NCBI GenBank assembly: GCA_037127315.1
Contig: JBBBDQ010001945.1
Span: 529,501-593,500 of the forward strand
Length of the DNA stretch: 64,000 nt
Direction of reading: 5' to 3'
Source of the DNA: Ascarosepion bandense
Taxonomy: Eukaryota > Mollusca > Cephalopoda > Sepiida > Sepiidae
Shown here: positions 56,191-64,000 of the stretch, piece after piece
Numbering within the stretch: position 1 is the stretch's first letter
How the letters are laid out: each line of letters starts with the position of its first letter
Notes under the pieces: generated by a model
What the model was told of the DNA's origin: nothing
The model's input: the letters and a program-made list of their open reading frames with translations, nothing else
Databases searched by the model: none
Position numbers and translations under genes: made by a program

Positions 56191-56548
56191 CTATCTATCT
56201 CAGTCCATTAATATCTATCTTTCTATTTATCTCTCTGTTAATATCTATCTATGCCGAATCATATATCTCTCTCAGTCTGCTAATAAGTGTGAGAAACCTC
56301 ATTGTAAATCAATGTTTAGAAATATTTTTCTCATAGACCATTACTACTAGACTGACTGTATCATATCCACTTGTGCTCAACGAAGCAAAGTTTGTAAGAA
56401 CCTATATAAACAAAGTTTAACTCACTTTAGCAATAATCTCAAAATTACTGTGTGACATTATGAATGGGATTTTCATGTTGAGAGGATGGGGTGTGATTTT
56501 TATCTTGGTCTCAAGTGTTTTGCATTTTATGATAAAGTCTGTGAAATA

Positions 56549-56846
56549 GGATGTAGTGCTGTGGATATCAACTCGGAATAACAAATTAGGGTGCCAAGTT
56601 TGAATTCCAGTTGAATTCCTTGCATTCACTTACGCACAAATACCCTTGGAAAGGTATTAATCCATCTCTTCCCTTCAGTTATGAGTTAAATAATAGGAAA
56701 GATTGGGTTCTAAAGCCTTGGCTAGCAACCAGTCTACTGCTGAAAGCAATGGCAACCTACTGAGGGATAATCTTCTGCCCAGTTAGTCATGTCTCTTTCA
56801 AGACATGATCACCCAAAATGTGTATCACGTATGACACTTAACTGAC
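56549..56846 (+). mobile_element. tRNA-derived SINE in intron 1
   Basis: ATGTAGTGCTGTGGATATCA (A-box diverged), AAGTTTGAATTCC (B-box-like), 3' end TTAACTGACTG. Full length, diverged. Confidence 0.88.
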
Positions 56847-56849
56847 TGT

Positions 56850-57264
56850 GAAATATGGTCCTCAAAGTGGTCACCGACTTGACCAAAAGAGAAAAAAAAA
56901 AAAAATGACAACTATATGGGTCAAGTGACTAGAAAATCAGAAATTGAGAATTTCCAGCCACATGTCTATATTAACAGTTACAGTTGAGGAGTCAGCTCTG
57001 GTCCACTATTGGCAGGGAACAGACTGTCCTTTAAATATTTCTGGCTGTGATGTCCTGTTCAGATGGATAGAGATTTGGTAGGAAGAAGAGTCAAAGAGAA
57101 GAGTTAACCTGTTCATCTTACAAAGCAGAAGTTATTGCAAGTGTCAAATACAAACCACGTAGTCTGAGCAAATAAAGCCCTGAATAAACACCTGTACACC
57201 ATCAAAATATAAGGTTAGAGTCCTCATTTCATCTGGTGATTTTTCTCCCATATGTGCTGAAAGG
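56850..57264. other. Intronic sequence, nothing recognised
   Basis: No repeat copy or exon-like signal noticed. Confidence 0.4.
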
Positions 57265-57570
57265 ATGTGCATTGTGGTGCAGTGGATATCAGCTCGGGAT
57301 GAGAAATCAGGAAGCCAAGTTTGAATTCCAGTTGAATTCATTGCATTCACTTACGCACAAATACCCTTGGGAAAGGTATTAATCTATCTCTTCCTTCCAG
57401 TTATGGGTTAAATAACAGGACAGATTGGGTTCTATAGCCTTGGCTGGCAACCAGTCTACTGCAGAAAGCAATGGCAACCTACTGCGGGATAATCTTCTGC
57501 CCAGTCAGTCATGTCTCTCCCTTTCGAAACATGATCGCCCAAGCATGTTTCACGTATGGCACTTAACTGA
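57265..57570 (+). mobile_element. tRNA-derived SINE in intron 1
   Basis: GCATTGTGGTGCAGTGGATA ... AAGTTTGAATTCC ... GGCACTTAACTGA. Full length, with a small extra CTCCC in the palindromic CATGTCTC...GACATG part. Confidence 0.9.
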
Positions 57571-57784
57571 TGTGCTGAAAATAAGTCTTTCCTTGTTTTT
57601 GGTGAACACCAACACAACCAACAATGGAAACCAATGGTGGAAAGCTGGGTGAGAGAGTTGCTGTATGTTTACAACTGTATTCAAGCATCCCACTCTCTCT
57701 CTCACACTTGCATCTTTTACTAATGACTGATAGTTTGATCTGTGCTATGTACATAAATTATCAAGTGAGAACAGCTCTAAAAAT

Positions 57785-58092
57785 CAGTCAGTCAGTTAAG
57801 TGCCATATGTGAAACACACTTGGGCGATCATGTCTCGAAAGAGACATGACTGACTGGGCAGAAGATTATCCCACAGTAGGTTGCCATTGCTTTCTGCGGT
57901 AGACCGGTTGCCAGCCAAGGCTATAGAACCCAATCTGTCCTGTTATTTAACCCATAACTGGAAGGAAGAGACGGATTAATACCTTTCCCAAGGGCATTTG
58001 CGCATAAGTGAATGCAATGAATTCAACTGGAATTCGAACTCGGCTCTCCGATTTCTTGTTCCAAGCCAATATCCACTGGACCACCATGCACA
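57785..58092 (-). mobile_element. tRNA-derived SINE, minus strand, in intron 1
   Basis: CAGTCAGTCAGTTAAGTGCCA ... GGAATTCGAACTCGGCTCTCC ... ATCCACTGGACCACCATGCAC. Full length and well preserved. Confidence 0.9.
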
Positions 58093-58377
58093 TCTAACAA
58101 TCACTATACTATTATTCAACGTCTTTTACTCTGTCATAGTTTTTCAACCATTGCCACAAAAAAGAACTGGTTTTCAAATACATGCTGTAGTTAATTTATA
58201 GACTGGAATTTAAACAATGAAACATAAGTATCCTTTTAAAATGTTTATGATCCATCAAAAAACCTAAATCTGAACATATTTTTATTTAAAAATAGCATTT
58301 CTTTCTTAAATGTTTTATGTAATTCTTTCAATGAATCTTTAACAATCTTTATAAAGAATTAATGACCAAAAGGGATG

Positions 58378-58686
58378 TGTGTTGTGGCACAGTGGATATC
58401 AGCTCAGAACGAGAAATTGGGGAGCCAAGTTCAAATTCCAATCAAATCCATTGCGTTCACTTACATGCAAATACCCTTGGGAAAGGTATTAATCCGTCTC
58501 TTTCTTCCAGTTATGGGTTAAATAACAGGACAGATTGGGTTCTATAGCCTTGGCTGGCAACCAGTCTACTGCAGAAAGCAATGGCAACCTACTGCGGGAT
58601 AATCTTCTGCCCAGTCAGTCATGTCTCTTTCGAGACATGATCGCCCAATCATGTATCACGTATGGCACTTAATTGACTGACTGAAT
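58378..58686 (+). mobile_element. tRNA-derived SINE 48 bp from an exon
   Basis: TGTGTTGTGGCACAGTGGATA ... CAAGTTCAAATTCCAATC ... TTAATTGACTGACTGA. The 3' end lies 48 bp from the donor side of the 40-bp exon at 58735-58774 (gene on the opposite strand). Confidence 0.9.
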
Positions 58687-58734
58687 GACCAAAAAATAGA
58701 AATAATAATTCATGATACAAAAAAGAAAAAATAC

Positions 58735-58774
58735 CTTTTATGATTAACAGAATCTGTTGTCATTTGTTGTTCTG
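58735..58774 (-). CDS. ETAA1: ETAA1-like protein, 40-bp internal exon
   Basis: Acceptor TTATTTACAG ends at 58775; donor GTATTTTTTC starts at 58734. With two leading bases from an unseen upstream exon, it reads EQQMTTDSVNHK and then AG, which joins the A of the next exon to give arginine. The phase match with the 899-bp exon (two plus one bases) is the main support. A 40-bp exon alone would be weak evidence. Coding upstream of this point, including the ATR-activating region expected near the ETAA1 N-terminus, was not located in 58.8-64 kb. Confidence 0.55.
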
Positions 58775-59335
58775 CTGTAAATAAGAAAAAAAATATATTT
58801 AATGGAAAATGATACAAAATTTAAACAAAATTAAAAATAATGGAAAGCAAAAGTCAAACCAAACAAAAAGTACAAGTTTACTTCATATGTTATTGGTTTT
58901 TTACTAAACTTGGCTTAATTTAATATTGAGGCACATACTGAGAACTTATAGTATCAGTACTAGTTTACTAGTTGCTACTCTATGATGAGACAGTGACTGG
59001 AAGTACAATTTGGACTAAGAAAAAAAAAGCTTTAGCTTATAGATAGGAAAAAAGTCATATTTAATTAATTTTTATTTAATTCAAAATAAATCATATTCAA
59101 GAACATTTTTAACTGATGATACATATCATATACTCAATGACATTAAGTCATTACATACTTAATAAAATAAAACCTTTTATTCAGTGCCATGAGATAAGAT
59201 AAAGTATAAAATAAAGACATATTAAGTAAAAATACTTAACGTAAGACCAAAAATTGGTCTTGGAATTGTGGATGGAATCATAGAATGGCAAATCTCAAAT
59301 CAAATTTGGTTTTCACGTAATTTTCAATAATTTAT
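58775..59335. other. Upstream intron sequence, nothing recognised
   Basis: No further exon of the minus-strand gene could be supported here. Confidence 0.4.
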
Positions 59336-59378
59336 TTTGTAGGACATTTGGCATTTTTTGAGCCAAATGTCCTACAAA
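59336..59378. repeat. Perfect 17-bp inverted repeat
   Basis: TTTGTAGGACATTTGGC (59336-59352), nine-base loop, GCCAAATGTCCTACAAA (59362-59378). A perfect stem; no coding or known element nearby. Confidence 0.95.
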
Positions 59379-59594
59379 CAGAAAAAATTAAATTGTAGTA
59401 TTCTGGAAAATGTACATATTTTAATAATAATTTGTTTGAAGACTTAGTTAAAGATTATCCTATAACTTAAATTTAAATGAGTATAAAATTTTTAGCTGTA
59501 AAGTTAGCCAGAAGAGGTAATAAAACTTGAACTATTTTTGAAGTGATTTCATAAAAAAAAAAAAAAAAAAAAAAAATTGAATTATTAACCTATC

Positions 59595-60310
59595 CAGGTT
59601 GTGATGGGTAAATTGTTGCCATTTTATATTTTTAATTTTGAGCATGGACTTTGTTTTTGATTTTGTTGACTCCACAGTATATTAGGGTCAATTGGGCCCC
59701 ACCTGTGAGAAAAAGACCACCATGATACAATCCAAAAATTTGGAAATTGTACTGCTTGGCATTTGCACCTAAAAGCTCCAATACAAACAGTTCAGAGTGT
59801 TTGGGTGTCAATCTGAGGACATCACTCTAATAAGAAAATATGTCTTAAATTTGTTGATGAGATTCAGGCCATGATTGCTCCAAGTCAATCAGGTCCCTAG
59901 CCAGGGAGGTAGTGCTGTCTTGGGTCAAGAGGGTGGCTGCTGGAAAATATCCTATGTATGGCAACAGAACTTAGGCATGGCTGTCAGACAATTTTTATGA
60001 CCATATCACCTCTTACGTGTGGCCACCTAACTCACCAGACCTCAACCCCCTTAATTATTATGTGTGGGGTGCAGATGAGTGAGAAACCAACAAAACTTCT
60101 TGCAACACTAAAAATGAACTGAAAGTAAGGAGTATGGCAGCATTCACCAACTTAAACAAGGAGACCGTCCAGAAGAGTTGCAGATTTGGAAGTTGTCTGG
60201 AGGCTGTGGTTGAAGCCAATGGTGATTTTATTGAATAAATGTATTCTTTAATATTTAAAGATATTTTTGTAACATTTAGGTAAATATATATTAAAATGAG
60301 ATGTCAGTGT
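59595..60310 (+). pseudogene. DD37D-type Tc1/mariner transposon, decayed copy
   Basis: The left part GTTGTGATGGGTAAATTGTTG matches the 24806 terminus in diverged form. The transposase region is in several frames and includes CDHITSYVWPPN-like codons (about 60000), PDLNPLNYYVWGA and RSCRFGSCLEAVVEANGD. The third catalytic acidic residue in NPLxYYVW is asparagine. The sequence after the frame (GTAACATTTAGGTAAATATA, AAAATGAGATGTCAGTGTTA) matches 22025-22090. The right terminus is eroded. Inactive. Confidence 0.75.
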
Positions 60311-60429
60311 TATTTTCACTTTAATTTAGAGAGTTTAAACAACACAAGTAGTTTCAAAATTCTGAAATAATTTTTTTTTGTTTTTCAATCAAGCCAAATT
60401 CATTCATATTCTTTTTCTTTCCATCATCT

Positions 60430-60790
60430 TTGTTTTTGAATATCCCATATTGGGATAAGAGAAAATCTGCCAAGAATGTTAAAATGTTATAAGAAGCTGA
60501 ATGTAAATTTACTTGGCTGAACTAGTGATTAAAGCACTTTCTGGACTTGTCTAAGTGAATCATTCCCCTTTTAATTATAGCATTTTTATAACAAAATTGT
60601 AGTCAATTTTGACAGTGAACAACGAGTGCATTTTGTGTGCTGTGTTTTAAAATATCTCTTTTGTGTTTATATAGTCTTTTATCAAAACTTTTTGAGGTTA
60701 CACCAATATATTCTTTCTGACAATCCTTGGAATTGATACAGTAAATTCCTTCTTAAGTTGTTTTGTTTTTGAAGTGTTTTATTGTCTTTT
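60430..60790 (-). pseudogene. Penelope-like element GIY-YIG endonuclease remnant
   Basis: On the minus strand the frame from about 60755 reads EGIYCINSKDCQKEYIGVTS, then KSFDKRLYKHKRDILKHST and NALVVHCQN. This is a clear GIY...YIG pair with the following R and H positions of this nuclease family, then a stop and a decayed continuation to about 60430. The nuclease would nick the target for retrotransposition. This is a different lineage from the PLE at 60939-61947, which has a degenerate GIY motif. No reverse transcriptase part was found. Confidence 0.75.
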
Positions 60791-60888
60791 ATTAGAAATA
60801 TTTCCATTAAATTCAATGGGGAAAGTGATCTGCATCTTCTAAGTTACAAGCTCAGTCTTGGAACAAATTAAACTCTTATCTCAAAGCA

Positions 60889-60938
60889 TATATATATATA
60901 TATATATATAGATGCTTTGAGATACATATATATATTTA
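60889..60938. repeat. (TA)n microsatellite beside PLE terminal repeat
   Basis: TA run flanked by ATGCTTTGAGAT repeats on both sides (AAAGCATA left, inverted on the right), so a short palindrome around the TA run. Confidence 0.8.
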
Positions 60939-61947
60939 GTGTATCGAGGCAGTAGATAATTTTCTAAACATGTACTGTTAAATATAAGAGACAATGAATG
61001 TCTATTATGTTTAATCATGAGCCGTTCTAAACATTATATTTTGGCTTTAATTTTAGGTGAAAATAAAGACAAAAATTCTCCAACATTTGAATAATTTTTT
61101 ATTAAGTTGGTTCTAAGAATAGCTAAGAATATTGATCAAACTACACAACTTAAAACATAATATGTAGAAATGTTAAACCAATAAATAATAATAATCAAAT
61201 TAAGCTCATCATATATTATAAAAAAATTAAAACAATTGACCTCATAGTCTCTAATAACCCTACAATCACACAACTAAATCCTTTACAGAAAACCAATGTA
61301 GTGTATCAATTTACATGCTTGTTCAGAGATTGTATCTCTGGTACTAATAATAAACCCACTACAGATATTGGTTTTACTACAACCACACTCTCCCGTAGAC
61401 TTACCTGTCACCCTTCTGATCAGAATTCAATTAAACAGCATTTCTTAAAAAAACAGTCATGCAGATAATATCAAACAGATTTTAGTCAACAATACAATAA
61501 TACTCACTCATACACACAGTAAAAAAAAAACCTTCAGATATTGGAGGCCATCTACATTAAATCAAAGGAACTCGCATTCAATAAAATCACATTTCAATCT
61601 AGTCGTAACACATTACATTGCATTTAGACATATGGTTCTGTTAACATTTCGGTCTCTCACACAGTGTGACATCATAGAACTGCATTGCAAATTTATGAAC
61701 TGCGTTTACTATTTGGTGACTGCTGTTGTTGCTTAACAAAGTTTTATGTCAACACAAGATAAAATCGTTGCTGATGGTGGATGTTTTTGTGTTAACATCC
61801 TTGTAACCTTACATGTGAGCCAAAAGCTTAAAACCAACTTAATAAAAAAATGTTTCACCTAAAATTAAAGCCAAAATACGATGTTTAGAACAACTCATGA
61901 TTAAACATAATAGACATTCATTGTCTCTTATATTTAACAGAAAATAT
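60939..61947 (+). pseudogene. Penelope-like element remnant with inverted terminal repeats
   Basis: The left arm 60939-61115 (GTGTATCGAGGCAGTAGATAA ... TTAAGTTGGTTCTAAG) and right arm about 61789-61947 are inverted copies. Between them the plus strand at about 61240-61630 reads IVSNNPTITQLNPLQKTNVV, YQFTCLFRDCISG, TTTTLSRRLTCHPSD and LQILEAIYIKSKELAFNKI: the GIY-YIG endonuclease of a PLE, with stops and a degenerate YIG. The right arm has CTTACATGTGAGCCAAAAGC, a decayed form of the hairpin-GAAAGCTT motif. Same family as 53186-53562. Confidence 0.78.
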
Positions 61948-61964
61948 ATATATACAAATGAATA

Positions 61965-62060
61965 AGGAATGAAGAAAATATTAACAACATTCAAAACATT
62001 AATTTAAATCAGTGCTCAATATAGAAATAGAGCTATGAATATTTATTATAAATTGTACTT
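61965..62060 (-). repeat. Copy of the short AGCTCTATTT...GAGCACTG unit, inverted
   Basis: On the minus strand: TAGCTCTATTTCTATATTGAG, then CACTGATTTAAATTAATG. Beside the hammerhead-bearing fold-back, as at 48 kb. Confidence 0.6.
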
Positions 62061-62063
62061 TAG

Positions 62064-62290
62064 AACTTGTTCAAATAACAATCTATTACAAAATGTACAT
62101 TTTATTTCAACATTGAAAGGACAATTTTCCTACCCCCATTACCTCGTGCACAAAAATTTTATCAATATAAGGAAGTGAATTTTCCATCTCTTTTCAAAAA
62201 TAGAGTTTACTACCTGATGAGACATTGTCCATTCAATGTTGAAACAAAATGTCCACTTTGTAGTAGATTGTAATTTGAACATGTTCTATT
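62064..62290 (+). mobile_element. Fold-back element carrying a hammerhead ribozyme motif
   Basis: The left arm (TTGTTCAAATAACAATCTATT, ACAAAATGTACATTTTATTTC, AACATTGAAAGGACAATT) is an imperfect inverse of the right arm (ATTGTCCATTCAATGTTGAAA ... GATTGTAATTTGAACATG). Only the right arm has an intact hammerhead core; the corresponding left-arm sequence has lost CTGATGA. No protein coding. Confidence 0.7.
62210..62266 (+). ncRNA. Candidate type I hammerhead ribozyme
   Basis: Core CTGATGA (62214-62220) and GAAA (62241-62244) are intact. Stem II is GACATTG (62221-62227) with CAATGTT (62234-62240): seven pairs, the first a G-U wobble, around a six-base loop. Stem III is ACAAA (62244-62248) with TTTGT (62257-62261). 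The cleavage triplet is GTA, cutting after 62262. Stem I is CTAC (62210-62213) with GTAG (62263-62266), open at its far end, as in the type I hammerheads described from PLEs. Stem I is short, so activity may be low. Self-cleavage is inference from the fold. Confidence 0.72.
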
Positions 62291-62342
62291 ACACATATAG
62301 TGCTATATTAAAATAATAGCGCTTGATATAATACAACAGAAC

Positions 62343-62349
<7 letters not shown>
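62291..62349. other. AT-rich flank
   Basis: Nothing recognised. Confidence 0.4.

Positions 62350-62383
<34 letters not shown>
62350..62383. repeat. (TA)n microsatellite
   Basis: Pure TA run. Confidence 0.95.
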
Positions 62384-62385
<2 letters not shown>

Positions 62386-63444
62386 ATGTACATATTATCC
62401 CTCTTCAACAAAAGCTTTAGGATTAAGAAACCATAAAGTAAATTAAAACTATTTAGAAAAAAAACAAAGTAGGTGAAAATTAATAGAAACACTGTAAGCA
62501 TAAAATATTATATGACTTAATTCACCTTTTAACTGTAATGTTCAAACAAATATCAAAAGAATTTTCCTAAATTTGATTCATAAGCACTTTAATGAATGAT
62601 TATTCACCAAAACTAAAAAATATTTTTATCAAAAATAATTTTAAAATCAGCTATAGCTGCATTAATAACATAGATATTTCTATATCCCAATATAACATTA
62701 TATTAAATAAATATATTTCCAACAAGGTGTTAATTTTAAAAAATAAAAAATAAAAACAACTGCCAAAAAAATATAAACTGTCCTTTAAACACCCAAAGTA
62801 TGAATGATAATATTGTATATTGAGCTAGCTTACATTCTGGTAACAATGTTAAATTTTATTTTAGTTCTACTGAAAATCCTTGGAAATTTTGTTTCTACCA
62901 TCATTGAATGACTTAATATAAAATACAAAAACAGCACTGCTGTCTAAATAAAATACAGCACTGCTGTCTAAATAAAATACAAAAACAGCACTGCTGTCTA
63001 AATGTTTCTGTCAATTAAAGAATGGTAATAATTCACCAATCATCATCTGAGATATTGTAGTAAGAGCCAAATCTTGCAATGGAAAAGGAAATAGATGTAA
63101 TTTATGTCTTATTGAAAAATCAATTATCTTAAAATACTTAAATAACCCTTTTAATTGATGGTTATATGTAGGCATTAAATACGTTGAACCAGATTAAAGA
63201 TTAATTTCTAATGGAAATTATGAACTTTTAATTTTAGAAAGAATAAGTAATCTCCCTTTATGGTTTATGATTGTCATTCTTATATCTATATTGAAAATAG
63301 GAATAGAGGTTGGTTTAACCAGAGAAATTGGTATAGGTGGAGAAAGTGTGAGAAGCCGTGAACATTTTGTTTAAAGTGTAATTTATTGTTATTATTATTA
63401 ATATTACATGCTTTTTCTATGACACATTAAGTGTCCATAATGGT
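62384..63444. other. Unassigned AT-rich interval with a small palindromic repeat
   Basis: ACAGCACTGCTGTCTAAATAA is repeated three times at 62931-63003. It contains the palindrome ACAGCACTGCTGT. The rest is unassigned; the part next to 63445 may belong to the PLE terminal region there. Confidence 0.5.
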
Positions 63445-63450
63445 ATTTGT

Positions 63451-63493
63451 GTCACTACATATTTCAAGTCAAAGGTTGACTCTCTTCAGGTGA
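63451..63493 (-). ncRNA. Candidate hammerhead ribozyme of PLE type, minimal stem III
   Basis: On the minus strand: stem I TCAC (63493-63490), core CTGAAGA (63489-63483; the variable core base is A), stem II GAGTCAA (63482-63476) with TTGACTT (63472-63466), then GAAA (63465-63462). A two-pair stem III lies within ATATGT, then the cleavage triplet GTA, then GTGA (63455-63452) closing stem I. Very short stem III helices are known for PLE hammerheads, which may work as dimers. The first pair of stem II is a G-U wobble. Confidence 0.55.
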
Positions 63494-63560
63494 ATAAATT
63501 TATGACTTTACATATTGAGATCCGTTTGTCTTTCTGACAGCCGAAAACACTGTTTGTGTG

Positions 63561-63562
63561 TT

Positions 63563-63620
<58 letters not shown>
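63561..63620. repeat. (TG)n(TA)n microsatellite
   Basis: TG run followed by a TA run. Confidence 0.95.
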
Positions 63621-63625
<5 letters not shown>

Positions 63626-63975
63626 GTAGTTGGTGAGTAGGTCAGAAAGTTCATATGCATTCAAGTTTGTTGGTTATTTTCACACTGGCTTGTTAAATTT
63701 CTTCCGTTATGAGAATCATTCACTTTTCAGTGTCCAGAAAACTTTTTTACACTAACTCACAAAATTTGAATTAGTCTTTTTTATTCAAAATTGTTTTCAG
63801 TGATTTCAATCCAATTTTGTGTGTGTGTGTGCAATTCTGCTTTTTGGTGATAAGAAATATGATACAGGTCATCAAGTTCTGTTTGTTGTTTTTGGAATCC
63901 AGAATTAATATTTTTTGCAATGGCCCACAATATATTTTTCTTTCTTTTTTTAATTTAAAGCACAATTGAATTTAG

Positions 63976-64000
63976 TGTGTGTGTGTGTGTGTGTGTGTGT
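63976..64000. repeat. (TG)n microsatellite at window end
   Basis: GT run continuing past the window edge. Confidence 0.9.

Noticed and set aside
62289..62501. Short minus-strand frame with isoleucine/tyrosine repeats
   Set aside because: It is translation of the (TA)n run with AT-rich flanks.

Overview
The window looks like a stretch of animal nuclear genome. It is AT-rich and intron-bearing, and mobile-element remnants and tandem repeats dominate it. The element mix is a Jockey/CR1-like LINE, an RTE-like LINE, tRNA-derived SINEs, mariner and DD37D-type transposons and Penelope-like elements (PLEs), with many (TA)n, (CA)n and (CT)n runs. This fits a mollusc, most likely a cephalopod, but the taxonomic call is inference.

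Layout. 1-1.5 kb: ~78-bp tandem repeat split by a SINE-like insertion. 1.9-5.1 kb: three minus-strand RTE-like fragments. 5.1-16.3 kb: an 11-kb A-rich array with three successive unit sizes (~120-145 bp, 48 bp, 26 bp) that share a short core. 17.3-18.1 kb: fold-back element. 18.2-20.2 kb: LINE remnant with a minisatellite in its 3' UTR. 20.5-22 kb: GA-rich array. 22-25.8 kb: DD37D transposon pieces and SINEs. 25.85-29.8 kb: a dead mariner transposon split by a much younger LINE whose 890-codon frame is still open. 31-38.1 kb: a pyrimidine-rich 69-bp satellite that ends in that LINE's 3' terminus and carries an RTE insertion.

The one host gene I can support is on the minus strand. Four exons (58774-58735, 55807-54909, 47164-47093, 43419-43229) join in one consistent frame through canonical splice sites. 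They end in a basic helix resembling the RPA32-binding motif of ETAA1/SMARCAL1/TIPIN-type proteins, and the best guess is the replication-stress ATR activator ETAA1. Its 5' exons are not identified. Its introns hold SINEs, LINE pieces, a solo LTR, PLE remnants and the same 129-bp hairpin minisatellite in two introns.

The most interesting signal is at 48-63.5 kb. Several PLE remnants with GIY-YIG endonuclease coding pieces and inverted terminal repeats lie near sequences that fold as type I hammerhead ribozymes. The best, at 62210-62266 on the plus strand, has an intact CTGATGA/GAAA core and three stems. A second is at 63451-63493 (minus), and a third with a mutated core is at 48097-48160 (minus). 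A second theme is that copies of one LINE family carry different tandem expansions in the same 3' UTR interval, and that a SINE family shares the LINE's 3' tail.
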